From Sciurus carolinensis (taxonomy: Eukaryota; Chordata; Mammalia; Rodentia; Sciuridae), in assembly GCF_902686445.1 (NCBI RefSeq), contig NC_062216.1, positions 6,469,084 through 6,533,083 of the forward strand: 64,000 nucleotides of DNA, written 5' to 3'. The notes beneath the pieces were generated by a model that was not told where the DNA came from, made no database searches, and was given only the letters and a program-made list of their open reading frames with translations. This document shows positions 10,260-21,979 of this stretch, piece by piece; the stretch's first letter is position 1; every line of letters starts with the position of its first letter. The translations under genes were made by a program, and so were the position numbers.

Positions 10260-12550
10260 TGTCCAATTGGGCTCCTTCCAGGAAAAACCTGTGTGATACC
10301 AAAGGTTTGAAATCACATTGGGGTTCCAGGAATTCTTAGCGCAACATCGAGTCTTCCTACATGGCAACAAAATGTCCTGAGATCCTGGTTTCCTGGGTGT
10401 TTGGTGCTATTCCTCATTAGTCAAATAAACTCAGGTGATGAGAAGCCACTCCACCCCACCTGGGATGGTTGGGGAAGGTTTCACTTACAGTCAGAGAACC
10501 TGGCATTTTCTAAGCCAAGTGAGGGGTGTTGGGTCACCTTTGCTAAGAAATTGGCACAGGGGGCTTTCTAGGTCAACCTGAGCTTATGCAAATTTTCTAA
10601 ATCTACTGATGTCCACACAAGTCTGGAGAGCTAGTGAAATCAGAGAGTTCCATCTGACCTTTTGAGCAATTTCAGAACTACCTGTCTTCTAGGAAAGCCC
10701 TGGCTCCTCTTCTGCCTGGTAGAATTTCCCCAGTGCCTTGGGAATGCAGAAGAAAAAGATCTAAAACTTCACTGGATGGGAAAATGAGTAGCAGAAGTCT
10801 AGACTGAGAGGGACCCAGAACAACATATGGCAGGAGAACCAGATCATGAGAGCTTCTAGGGCCTGGATTCACAGGAGATTTGGGTGTGTCTTCTGAGTCC
10901 ACATGGAGCAGTAGGGTGTGCCTGTAGTTTCAGTGGTCCCTCCTGGAAACCCAGGGGGCCCACCTTCTGCCTATGTGACTAAGTACTTCTGGGGACCATG
11001 TGGTAGGGAGGCGTTAGGCGTGTCTCTACATCAGCCCAGGGGTCCCACCCTGCTCTGCACCAGCTTAAATTCCTGGCCCTGTTCCAATCCACTTTCTTCT
11101 GCTGACTGCTCTCTTTTTCTGGAATACAGGGAAGTCCAGACACATAGATTCACATAAAGAGAACCTGGTCTGTGGAGGTCATCATCCTCAAAACTCCTCA
11201 AAGCCCCAGCAGGAGGTGATTCCAGGCTCTGTGGAGGACATAGAATTCTGATCTTCACCACGTCTCCTAGATTGTGTCAGGCTTCCCTACTGCCACAAGG
11301 GCACCTGGGACATTTCTCAGGTCCAGGCCTTCACAGAGCAGAATAATTCTGCTGAGCCTGCTTTTAACAAGCACTGTTGCTGGTCTCAGAATCTGAAGGC
11401 AATCAGGGTAGCACTGCTGGGGTTAGGAAGGAGTGCCTTCCACAACCTCTCCACATTTCAAGTCAGCTCCTGGGCTGGAGTTTCCCTGGCCAGCAGATAG
11501 TGGCTTTGAAGGGAAAGATGTCCCCCAATTCCAGGCCTGCACAAGCTGCTTGGGGGCACATGAGGCCCATTTTTTAAAAGCCTGTCACATTTTTTACAGG
11601 TTTTGTTGCATAAGGGAAACTTCCTTGAAGCTCCCCTACAGGTAGAGGCTCTCATTGTTTGCAGAGGGGAAATGGGAGCATTTAAAGAGGTGATTTTGTC
11701 CAAGGTGCCACCACAGGCAATGTTGGAGGCCACTGGGAGCTGGGTGCATGCCAGCCCCTCAGGAAATCCTCCATCATCATGGTCAGAACGTAACAAATAC
11801 TTCTTATGTACAGAAACTTGCAGAAAATATTCCTGAAAAAAATTAAATGATACACAAAATATGACAGCGTGAACAGGACGCGCAGTGATAGCCAGAGCAG
11901 GGGAGAGAAACTTGGCAGGCAGACAGGCCTAAAGGGCCCTTCCTCATGCTGCATTTCACTTCTGCCTCTGCCACTGACCACAGATGGAATAGACGGCTCC
12001 TGACCAGCACCTATATTGGAGCCTGACATTTTGCACAGAACACTGAACCATTACCGAGGTATCAACACCCTGACTGGGCAGGTGTGACTGGACTCAGATA
12101 CCACTAATTTCAAATCACCAGTCCCTGGTCTTTATGGGTGACTAACTCCCCTCTCACATCATCATACAAAGCCCTAGACAGCAGCCATCGGGCAGCACCC
12201 AGCCCATTTTCCTTCATTAGTTTTATGCACTCTCTTATTTTGCTCTCCTGCTCTGTGACCATGGATCTCATTCTTGACTTCACAAGACAAAGAACCTACA
12301 AATCCTTTCTTCTCCACCCTTCATCTGATCATCATAATTAATTTAAGGGAGTGGGAGATTAAATGACAGAAAGCCCTGGAGAATTAGTGAAACCATTTGC
12401 ATTGTCACCTTTCAGGGGACCAACAGAGGTAAACAAATCCATATCTACCTATGTTCCAGATAATTCCACTGAAAAATAAAATTTGAGAGGTAAAGAACCA
12501 TAGAATTAAAAACCTTACTACATTAATCTTATGTAAATTATTTATGGTTC
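10260..12550. other. No gene recognised
   Basis: The composition is moderately GC-rich. Open frames on both strands overlap each other and show no family signature, splice structure or codon bias that I can defend. Confidence 0.5.
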
Positions 12551-12640
12551 CAGGGTCATAGCTCAGCGGAAGTGGGCTTGCCTACCATGCATGAGGCATT
12601 TGGTTCAATTCTAGCACCACATAAAAATAAATAAAATAAA
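12551..12640 (+). repeat. ID-type SINE with A-rich tail
   Basis: The tRNA-like A box 'catagctcagcggaagtggg' and B box 'ggttcaattc' are followed by 'ctagcacca' and a (TAAA)n tail. It is a retroposon, not a tRNA gene. Confidence 0.75.
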
Positions 12641-12911
12641 TTATTTATGATTCTACATGAGTACTGGCATTTAGGTGGAGATATCTGTACACATTGTACA
12701 TGAAAATTAGAAGGAACGTTATCTTGAACATAATTGAAATCTTATTCTAACTGATGTCACATGCCTCCTTGGTATTTCTGCCAAAGACAGATAGGCTTAT
12801 TCCCAAATGACTTCCTTTTGAATTCAAAACCACCATAGCAATAAATCAGTCTCTCCTAGAAGGGAACCGACCACACCCAAACTTTTTAATCCATTTAAGT
12901 GCTTAGAGGTG

Positions 12912-12968
12912 ATTGGTTGATCTGACACTGAGTCAGTGGGTGTGGTGGAAAGGCTGAGATGTAAAAAG
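12912..12968 (+). promoter_or_regulatory. Candidate promoter elements of the USP17-like gene
   Basis: An inverted CCAAT box (ATTGG, 12912-12916), an AP-1 consensus TGAGTCA (12929-12935) and a TATA-like TGTAAAAAG (12960-12968) lie in order 107-164 bp upstream of the start codon. Spacing is reasonable for a TATA-driven promoter with a transcription start near 12990. They are motif matches only. Confidence 0.4.
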
Positions 12969-13075
12969 GCTGGAAACTCGGAGAAGACTGTCATTTGAAG
13001 ACCAACTCAGAAGAAGAAGCTTTCCTCCTCTTGAGATCCCAGCTGGGAAACCCTGTGGTCAGTGCTCCTGGAGAC

Positions 13076-14663
13076 ATGGAGGCAACTTCACCCCACTGTG
13101 GAGGTAAGTCTCTGTTTGATGCCTTTGTGAAGCCTACATGTCTATCAAATGCAGCTGATGCTAAAGTCCCTTTGGGTTTTTTTACCTGCAGAGTCACCAT
13201 TGTCACCTTGCACTAATGCACACGTGAAAAGCGATATGGCTCCTGTAGGGACACAGCTGACTCCTAGGGAGAAACTATCTCTGAGCTGGCAGAAATATTC
13301 TGGGGCTGGTGCTGGACTGAAGAACATGGGAAACACTTGCTATGTGAATGCCACTCTGCAGTGTCTGAAATACACCCTTCCACTGGCCAACTACATGCTG
13401 TCCCAGGAGCCTTCCCAAACCTGTCCTCCTCACAGGGTCTGCATGCTGTGTGTGATGCAAGCTCACATGACATGGGCTCTCCACCACCCTGGGGATGTCA
13501 TTCGGCCCCTGCCTGAATTGGCTGCTGGCTTCCACACATGGCAGCAGGAGGATGCCCACGAATTTCTGCTGTTCACCCTCGACGCCCTGCAGAAAGCATG
13601 TCTGCGTGGGCACAAGCAGCCAGGGGCTGGCTCTCAGGATATCACCCTCATGCACCAAATATTTGGAGGGTGCTGGAGATCACAAATCAAATGTCTCTGC
13701 TGCCACGGCCTTTCAGACACTTTTGACACCTACCTGGACATCACCCTAGACATCATCGCAGCTCAGAGTGTGCAGCAAGCCTTGGAGCAGTTGGTGAAGC
13801 CTGAATGGCTAGAGGGGGAAAATGCTTATCACTATGGTGTTTGTCTGAAGAAGATGCCAGCTTGCAAGACCTTGAGCCTGCAGACTGCCTCAAAGGTTCT
13901 CATGCTTGTACTGAAACGATTCTGTGTTCTCATGGGTGACAAAATTGCTAAGCAGGTGCTGTATCCTGAGTGTCTTGACATGCAGCCATACATGACTCAG
14001 CAGAGCAGCGGCCCTCTGGCCTATGCCCTCTATGCCGTGCTGGTCCATGCTGGGGCGAGCTGTCACAGTGGACATTACTATTGCTACATAAAAGCTGGGA
14101 ATGGCCAGTGGTATAAAATGGACGATGCTAAGGTAGTGGCCTGTGACATTACTTGTGTCCTGAGTCAGTGTGCATATATCCTCTTTTATGTCCATAAGAG
14201 TGAATTTGAACCTGACAGTGGGAGTGTGTCACTAGACAGGGAAACGAGTGCAGTTGGAATTGAAGACTCAGTCTTGGGAGCTGCCCAAGGAGAGCTCCAG
14301 GGAGACTCCTGTAGCCACATGGAGGAGTCAGAGGTGCCCCTGGGGGGCACAGTCGCCAGACAACTCACCTTAGATCTGTGGAAGTTCCTCCAAGAACAGA
14401 ACCAAACAAAGTCTGAATCCAACCCCAGGAAAGTAGAATTCACTGTGTCTCCCAATGGAGTCACCACTCAGCAGTCAAAGCACAGAAGAGGGCAGAGAAT
14501 TCATGATAACCAGGAAATAAATGAGCCCAACAAGGCTACCAAGAGCACAGTCGGTGAGGAGTCCATGAACACTGGTATTGGAGGAAGGGCCAGAACCAAA
14601 AAGAGGAAGAACAAGCAGGTCATGAAGTTGCAGTGGTGTTCTAGCAATCCAGTACGAGGATGA
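13076..14663 (+). CDS. USP17L: USP17-like (DUB family) ubiquitin carboxyl-terminal hydrolase, two exons
   Basis: This is a cysteine protease that removes ubiquitin from proteins; family members are short-lived, cytokine- or testis-expressed regulators of signalling and proliferation. I propose exon 1 at 13076-13103 (ATG in 'gagacATGG', donor GAG|GTAAGT), an 88-bp intron, and exon 2 at 13192-14663 (acceptor CCTGCAG), giving 499 codons plus stop. The junction is phase 1 and restores one frame ([16 protein letters not shown]). Mouse Dub genes share this tiny first exon; human copies are about 530 residues. The Cys box is [18 protein letters not shown] (catalytic Cys about residue 59), followed by QQEDAHEFL, and the His box is [20 protein letters not shown] (His about 304, Asp about 320/321). 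The C-terminal third is low-complexity with a basic patch (RTKKRKNKQ). No stop or frameshift is visible. An alternative unspliced start at 13149 would replace the first residues with unrelated ones and is less likely. Confidence 0.9.
13104..13191 (+). other. 88-bp intron of the USP17-like gene
   Basis: It begins GTAAGT and ends in a pyrimidine tract plus CCTGCAG. Removing it joins the short first exon to the long exon in frame. Confidence 0.75.
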
Positions 14664-14676
14664 GCCCAGGTGCGTG

Positions 14677-14678
<2 letters not shown>

Positions 14679-14716
<38 letters not shown>
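14679..14716. repeat. (CA)n microsatellite
   Basis: About 19 uninterrupted CA dinucleotides start 15 bp after the USP17-like stop codon, so they lie in the presumed 3' UTR. The length probably varies between individuals. Confidence 0.97.
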
Positions 14717-14718
<2 letters not shown>

Positions 14719-14834
14719 GGCACACAGAGAACCCCTAAAATGCTGGAGATGGGTAGTCTCTGTCTAGATCATCGTCAGAATTCTCCACATGAATTTAGGG
14801 GCCAGAATTCTAAATTTCAAATGTTATAAGTGCA

Positions 14835-14840
14835 AATAAA
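14835..14840 (+). terminator. Candidate poly(A) signal of the USP17-like gene
   Basis: AATAAA lies 172 bp after the stop codon in 'tgcaaataaaatt', a plausible 3' end for the transcript. Confidence 0.5.
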
Positions 14841-15370
14841 ATTTATATCCAGGTCTTCAGAATTATTCTGGGACCTCAGAGTTCCCTGGTAAAGCTAATG
14901 ACGGTCTCAAAGGTGAAACCATGGTGACATGCTCACCTACACAGCTCCAAATATTCAGCCAGTAGCACCTGGGCTTCCCCAGACTCAGTGACCCCCCTGC
15001 TTGTCAGGCCTTTTGCCTGCCACTCTTCTCTGACTCCAGCCCCCCATGTGACCCTTTCTCCATGAACAGGTATCTCTGAAAGAGACATAGGAGCAGAGCT
15101 TCCAGGACACTCTGGGTCTCATAGGTTAGAGTAGAACACAAACATAGATAAAAATAGCTTAGAGTTTTTCAAATCCATGATAATTTTCAGATCTGAGGAT
15201 CAAGGGAAACCAGTGGGAAATTGCAACATTTGTACAATTAATGTGTTCATGAAATTATTTGATATGACACACTTGTTTCAAGGGATTAGAATTTGTGAAT
15301 TCTCCCACGTGTGAAATTGAGCGAATGACAAGTAAATTTCAAAAGGAAATTATATGCAAGCTGTAATTGT
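14841..15370. other. No gene or clear repeat recognised
   Basis: This is unassigned sequence downstream of the USP17-like gene. No open frame carries a family signature. Confidence 0.45.
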
Positions 15371-15640
15371 GACCTCTTTATCTTGTTTCAATTGAGATAT
15401 AATAATTCTTTGTGCCTACAATATACTATGCAATGTTTTGATACTTGTATATATTATGAAGTCTACTACCTCCAATGTTTATTCTTTCATGTTGGTGAGA
15501 ATATTCAAACAACCTCTTCTTTCTTTTTTAAAACAAGGCAACAGGATCGCTATCACCTGGGTGAAACTGGAGGACATTGTGTTGAATGAAGTAAGCCAGG
15601 TACAGAAAGGGAGCATTTTGTTTTCTTAAAGCAGAGCCTC
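15371..15640 (+). mobile_element. Old L1 3'-end fragment
   Basis: 'gatataataattctttgtg', 'gttttgatact' and 'actggaggacattgtgttga' followed by 'tgaagtaagcca' are typical of mammalian L1 3' sequence. The fragment is divergent and short. Confidence 0.55.
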
Positions 15641-16329
15641 AGTTCTCCACCCTCACTGTGCAGATGCTGGTCCCGTGGAGTTCCATCAGTTGATTCCAAA
15701 CCATTGCGAATGGCAAGTCAACGTGGAATTTGTGCTACAGAGAGTTTTCACTTTCTAGTACCCACTGTAAAAGTCATACAAAATAAAAATCAATTTTGAC
15801 AACCAGAGATCCAAGCTTTCCTGATCTACCCATCACTCACTGTGACCTTGTTAGATCTCCTGAGCCTGTTGAATCCTTCTCGCCTGCTCCCGCATACAAA
15901 AGAGACTTCAATAGTTTCAGATTTGTTAAGAAGAAAACTTATATTCTGAATGTAGTAGCCAGACTTCAAAAGAAGGCTCATTCACACTTGAATGGTGAGC
16001 AACCTCCACATCCTCATCTGCATTTCTTACATTGTCTTAGACAACAGCCATGCTAATGGGGTGAGAGGGTATTGCACTGTGGCTTTGATTTGCATGAAAT
16101 GGAGAGCTGGTGATTTTATGTAGTTTTTTTTTTTTTTTTTTTTTGATTTCCTGGTCATTATTATTTCTTTTAGAAAGTGTCTATACACATCATCCATATA
16201 TTTTTATTACAATAAAATTTGTGGTTTTGTGGTTGTTACAAGATTTTCTGCTTTCTCATATATGCTGAATATTAACAGTTTCAGATGAAAGGTTGTTCAA
16301 TATTTTCTCACATTCTGTTAGTTGTCTCT

Positions 16330-16923
16330 CCACTGAGGATATGGAGAAAATGAAACTCGTATTGTCTGTTGATGGGAATGTAAATTAACTGAACCACTAT
16401 AAAAATCATTATGGATTTCCCTCAAATAACTAAAAGTACATATACCTTGTGGTTGGGGTACCCAATCTTGGGCTTGTTTCCATGGCAGTTATCTTCAACA
16501 TGTCGATAAGTTACCCACAGAGACATATTTATAGTAGCTCTATTCCCACTAGCTAAAACAAGGGATCAGCCTGGTGCCCAATGACAGATGACTGGATACA
16601 GAAAATCTGCTATATATGCACAATGATGTAGTGTTCAGCCATGAAAAAAAGCATAATCTGTAGACATTTTGTTATGCTATGAGATCCAGGATCAGAAAGA
16701 GAGTACTTCATGTTCTCTTTTCAAGTTCTGAACAAGAAACTCAGAAGTCTAGTCAGAAAGATCAGTGATTATTACAATTTGATAAGGGTGTGTGGGATGC
16801 AGTGGGAAGGAGTTTGATCTCAGAGAGTGCACACCATATGCATGTAGGCTACAATCACACTGAAGCCCATTAGTACAAAAATTTAATGTGTGAATAAAAA
16901 TCATTAAGGAATAAAGACAGTAT
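16330..16923 (+). mobile_element. L1 3' fragment
   Basis: It matches the ORF2-end/3' UTR order of other L1s here: 'tgttgatgggaatgtaaatt', 'gtagctctattcccac', 'gtgttcagccatgaaaaaaa' and 'tgagatccaggatcagaaag'. It ends in an A-rich tail. A solo LTR is inserted at the tail. Confidence 0.7.
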
Positions 16924-17482
16924 TGTTATGGGGCACAACCTAAGAATAGAGTGATCACCACTGAGAAGTCCAAATTGGAGAGTCTTTATTAAGCTGGCCA
17001 GCTGACTGTCTCACGCAATGCCCTGAAAAATGGCTATTGGGAGAACAACCACGACCACAGGGTTGTAAGTGTTCTTATACCAAAAATCACATTAATCTTA
17101 AGTGTCTCTTGCTATGATTTGAAATTACAAACTAACATCACGAGATCATCAACAGAGGGGGAAGTGGGTTAAACTGACCCTTACCTAGGTACAAACTAAA
17201 GAATGGTTGCTAACATCCACACAATTACCTTTTACATGGTACATTGATGAAGAGCAATAGAGGTCGAAGGATAGCAATTTTTACTACATAGATGTTGCCA
17301 TTGTATATTATTAAACATGTCACACTAAGTAACTGATGATGGGTACAGAGGTGGGGTGTTCCCATGGCAGAAGTTATTTCCTACATAACATGGAGTGTCA
17401 GAGCGAAATGGAGTCTGTTTGGTCATTTCCCTTAGAGTCTGGCCTGTAACATTCTCATGGAGTCAGATCTGTCAGCTCATCA
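16924..17482 (-). repeat. Solo ERV LTR with perfect 6-bp target duplication
   Basis: The 559-bp element has TG...CA ends. On the minus strand it starts TGATGAGCTGACAG and ends GCCCCATAACA, with an AATAAA-type signal (tttatt near 16986 on +). CAGTAT occurs directly before (16918-16923) and after (17483-17488). A 6-bp duplication fits a class II (ERVK-like) integrase. No internal sequence is present, so it is a solo LTR left by recombination. Confidence 0.85.
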
Positions 17483-17488
17483 CAGTAT

Positions 17489-18205
17489 GTGAAAATATAT
17501 CAAGGACTCAAAGACTGCTTTTAGTGAAGAAGAAGACTCTTCACTTGATCCTAAACATCTATGGGCACTAAAACTGTGAAAGACACCTGGCATTTCTGCC
17601 TTCACTTGCCTCTGAGGCATTCTCTAGGGAAGCCCCTGGAAGCCATGAACAGGTCTGGTGGATAAACACCCTGTGATGGGCTCATACTACCACCCAGGCA
17701 GCCATTCCCCTCCTGAGATTACCACCAACCTGGCCACTGTTTACCCAGGACTGCCTGACTGTGACTTCTGGTCCGCTTGTGTGCACCCCAAGCAGGGCTC
17801 AGGAAGTCAGGCCCCTTGCCTCCCTGGCATAGGTGCATTCATTACAGTTCCTCTTCCTACTTTCACTCAGCTGGATGCTTCAACTGGTCTTCTGGGTCAG
17901 GCGGCAGAAACTAGCATGATTGGAACCCCAGAGGCAGGAACTTCACCCTAACCCTCCAGAAATTCCCAAGCCTCAGATCACTGCAGTGAGTGGGAACAGC
18001 CTTGCTCCAATTCTCACAGAGATCACTCATTGTACACTAACCAGGAGACTTGGGTCCTCTGACCAAGAGAATACCCCAGTGCTCCTATTGGGTTATGGGG
18101 GTTGGAGGCTCAAGTCCTCCCAGGTGGCTTCTCTCCCTTCCAGGTCCTGCCCCCTCACAAGAGCACAGCTTCCTGCTGATGAGGCAGTAAATTTCCTATT
18201 TCATT
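17489..18205. other. No gene recognised
   Basis: Open frames at 17658-17951 and 17920-18228 have no family features. A MIR- or LTR-derived origin is possible but not shown. Confidence 0.45.
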
Positions 18206-18210
18206 TTCTT

Positions 18211-18286
18211 GTGGTGCTTGGGGATTGAACCCAGGGCCTCAGGCGTACTAGGCAAGCCCTCTACCACTGAGACACATCCCAGCCCA
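18211..18286 (-). repeat. ID-type SINE
   Basis: The reverse complement of the tRNA-like head is clear: 'gtggtgcttggggattgaac', 'ccagggcctc', 'ggcaagccctctaccactga', 'catcccagccc'. Confidence 0.8.
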
Positions 18287-20230
18287 GCCCCCTACCCAAT
18301 TTCCCAATTCTGGAGTGAGTTTCAGTATTTGTATTTTATAAGTCTCTCAGGGGTCCTATCTCTCTATCATCTGTTTGGGGTCCCTGGGCGACCTGGGAAC
18401 TCCCTCACTCTAGGAGACTCCTTCTGGCCGAGCTGCCTCAGTTTCTGGATAGAATCTGTGGAGGTGAGTCCCAGGCTCATCTGCACTGGTGGTTTCTATT
18501 CTCTCCCCTCTTCATGCTTCATGACGTCCCCACTGGTGGCTTCTCCACCCTATGGGACATTCTCCCTGCAGTCCTGTGTGACCTGGGATACTGTGGGCCC
18601 CAGTCCTCCACAGTGATTGCTTCTGTCCTCAAGTCCTTGTGGGCATGGCAGTGCACTCCTCAGTCCCCATTGAGTCACTGGGGAGACCTCAGAGTCCCTC
18701 TGGGTGAGAACACAAGCCTCTGTCCTGTTCTAGATCCCATCCTGTTTCAGATCCCATCCTGATGGATGTGCCTGATAGGTGACACTCACCATGTTCCATA
18801 GGAATGTGCTGTCCCTGGGCTGGGGGCACATTTGATTCTTCTTTACACATAGATGGGTGAGTGGGAATGACTGGAAGCATGTCATGTATGTGTAACAGGG
18901 TCCCCTTGTGCCTCTGGACATAGAGTTCATGGTCACCAAGGAGGGCTCCATGGAGAGCAGATGAATGAAGCAAATGACCCTAGTCCAGGGGAATTTCCTC
19001 CAAGGAAAATCCAACAAAATCTGGTGAAGAAAGAAAGTGGGGGACACGATGTACCCAAGCTTGTCCCTGTGTCTAGAATCCTCACAGAAGCAAAGTAAAG
19101 CTGAACTTGATGTCACTGTTTCTAACTGATTTGAGAAACTCCTGGAGGAATATCCACATTCTTGGACTCCACATTCTTATATAATTAATCATTCCATGCA
19201 TGACTTTGAACACATCTGCGAATCTCCACTTTCAAAGTAGTTCAAACCACCCTTCATGCCTGATCCAAATACACCACCACACAGTGACCTTTCCTGATGC
19301 AATGATAGAAATGCAAAACTATTCTTTTGTATCTTGACAATTGCAAACCATACGTATGTTTCTTTCTTGGCATTTTCTTCTTGATAAATCATCTTCTCCA
19401 TGAAGGCAACAGTAATAATGTGCCTTTTAATTTTGAATACAACATTCTCCACATAATGCCTTGTGCACAATGCTCACAAATATTATGGAAAAAATAAAAT
19501 CACAAAATACTTCAAATCCAGATTCTAAAATTTTTCAAATTTCTCTGCTTAACTTGAATTCTTCAGTGACACAATCAGAAAGGCATGCTGCAAAGAATTA
19601 GTTGCTCACCCTAAGTGGATTCCTTTTTCTCTGCCATTGAGTCACAAGACAATAAATGGTTGCTATTTTCTCTTTACAGTGCACCCTATAAAAAGTCACC
19701 TCATCTCTTGAATGCTGGCTTCATGTCCACAGCATGTGTTTACTGAGAGAGAGATCACACTTCCTTTCTAATCCTGTCATTTTAGCATCACTATTGATAG
19801 TGTCTGCTTTTCATTCCACAAAATGGTCCCAGTTTTCATGGGAAACCACTTGGTGCTCTCTTTACAGAGCACCTAATATTTACCAGCCTCCAGTGTGAAT
19901 CTAGGATCCACATATGCTAAAAGAATTCATTGTTTCAATGTATTGCTTAAATTTGAGTCAGTTGAGAGCAATATGTAGCAATAAATGTATAAGAATGTAC
20001 TAGTTTTTATATGTTGATTATACACATTGAAAATTCACTAAATTTATTTGTTGGTTTGAGTAACTTTTTGATGAAATATTCAGGACATTCCCTATATAAG
20101 ATCATATCAGAAACAAACAAGGACAATTTAGATTCTTTCCTTCTCTTTCGTTCTCTCTTGAAATTTCTCTTGTATAGGACTTCTAGACAAGATGAAAAGA
20201 AGGATGAAAGTGGAATCCTGGTTTTGTACC
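18287..20230. other. No gene recognised
   Basis: No supported exon, RNA gene or intact repeat is seen. The sequence turns from GC-moderate to AT-rich near 19.1 kb. Confidence 0.45.
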
Positions 20231-20239
20231 AAAGCTTAG

Positions 20240-21130
20240 AGGAAAAACTTTCAATTTTTTTCATGTTCAGTATGATAATATCTGTGGGTTTGCCAAACAT
20301 GACCTTTATTGTGTTGCAGTACATCCTTTCTCTGCCTAATTTGTGGAGAACTTTTATTCATACACCATAGTGAACTTTGTAAAGTGCTTTTTTTGGCATG
20401 TATTGAAATGATATATGGCTTTGTCCTTCTTTCTCTTCCTATCTATCACAGTTCTTGATATCTGTATATTGAATATTGGTAATCGTGGGGGTGATGCAAG
20501 TGAAAACCAACATGAGATTGCAACTCACACTCATTAAAATGGCTATTATCAAAGTGACAATGTCTAACAAGTCATGGAAAGGGTGTGGGGAAAAAGAATT
20601 GTCACCTACTATTGGTGGGGATTTAAAGAAGTACAGCAATCATACCAAACAGGATAAAGGTCCTCCAGGAAATTGCAAATAGAACTACCATATGACCCAG
20701 CAATCCTACTACTGGGAATAGATCCAAAAGTAATGAAATCAGTATGGTGATGAAATATCTGCATTCCCATGTTTATTGTGGTAACAAGGGAAACATACTC
20801 AAAACATACACAAAGATGAAGATGTGGGATCTACGTGTATGTCCATCAATGAATGAATAAACAACAACAAAAAAATGGTGTGTGCAGACAGTGGCATCTA
20901 TCCAGGCACAAAAGAGGAATGAAATTCTGTCATTTGCAACAACGTGGGTGGATGTGGAGAACATCTCACTAAATTAAATAAATCACACACATAGAGACAA
21001 ATACTCATGATCTCACTCATATGTGGAATCAAAAAACATATGTTGTTCATTGGATGGGATTCTGGAATTATAAGTAAAGATTGAATTTTAGTTAATAATA
21101 GTGTATAAGAATCTGTTCATTAATAGTGAT
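20240..21130 (+). mobile_element. L1 with 5' inversion (twin-priming structure)
   Basis: 20240-20460 reads as L1 ORF2 reverse-transcriptase-region sequence on the minus strand ('gggtttgccaaacatgacct', 'tgcctaatttgtgga'). From about 20500 to 21130 the L1 3' part reads on the plus strand ('caatcctactactgggaata', 'tctcactcatatgtggaatc'). The head-to-head arrangement of a 5' piece against the 3' piece is the known outcome of twin priming. It is old and non-coding. Confidence 0.6.
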
Positions 21131-21639
21131 TAAAAGTGTCACAGTGCTATAAAGTGTTCATGAGGGGGAAATGTGGTCTAGAATATATAGGAAATTTCTG
21201 TAATATGTGTAATGCAATTGTTTACAAATTAAAAATACTATTAAAAATAAATTTTTCTAGCACATATTGTTTAATTCATTTGTTTAATTATTTACTCATT
21301 ATGCAAGAATTCACTAGTTCTATTATTTTCATTTTTAAAATATAAGTATGAAACAGACACAAAGTGTTGCAGATAATACACACTTATTAATAATTGCCTA
21401 CATTTTATATTCTATATAAAATAATAACATTTATATGTACAATTAGCATATTAAAAGGATAGTATATACCCTTTTTGTTTCTGATCTAATACCTTGCATT
21501 TCCTTTTACCTAATGATAGCGAGCATGTTTTCACATGATTGTTGGTCATTTGTATATTTCTTCTGGGAAGTATATATTCAAGTCATTTGCCCATTTTCAA
21601 TGAAGAAACCACATGCTATCCAAGGAGGGTTCACCTCTG

Positions 21640-21740
21640 AGCTACAGCCAATTTTATTTTTGAAACAGGGTCTATCTTCATTGCTAAGAGCCTCACTAAA
21701 TTGCTGTGGTTGGCTTTGGACTTCAAACTTTGATTTTATT
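21640..21740 (-). repeat. Possible B1/7SL-like SINE fragment
   Basis: 'gaaacagggtct', 'gagcctcactaaattgctg' and 'ggttggctttggacttcaaa' resemble the B1/Alu-like half of composite sciurid SINEs. It is too decayed for certainty. Confidence 0.35.
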
Positions 21741-21941
21741 AGTTATGAGGGAGTGCAAATGACAAACCAGGCCAGAATACCACCTGTTGCCATTAAGAAT
21801 GAATATCACACAGAAAATGAAATATGATAAATTTGGCAAGGATGTACAAGTTTCCTCTTTTAAAGTTAAACCTTATTTTGTGAGGCCACTTTTGATAACA
21901 TCGTATCTCTTTGTTAACAAGTTGGAAACAACTGAATTAAA

Positions 21942-21942
<1 letters not shown>

Positions 21943-21977
<35 letters not shown>
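21943..21977. repeat. (TG)n microsatellite
   Basis: About 17 TG units are uninterrupted and followed by 'tacaagcagatg'. Confidence 0.97.

Positions 21978-21979
<2 letters not shown>

Noticed and set aside
12551..12640. tRNA-like sequence (and others at 18211, 24401, 27160, 53632)
   Set aside because: These have ID SINE tails, mutated cloverleaf positions and the family's repeat structure; they are retroposons, not tRNA genes.
13149..13191. Upstream ATG at 13149 as the USP17-like start
   Set aside because: It lies within the predicted intron and would add residues unlike the family, whereas splicing from 13076 gives a family-like N-terminus.
14475..14725. Minus-strand frames with runs of Val-Cys
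   Set aside because: They are translations of the CA microsatellite plus the antisense of the USP17-like exon.
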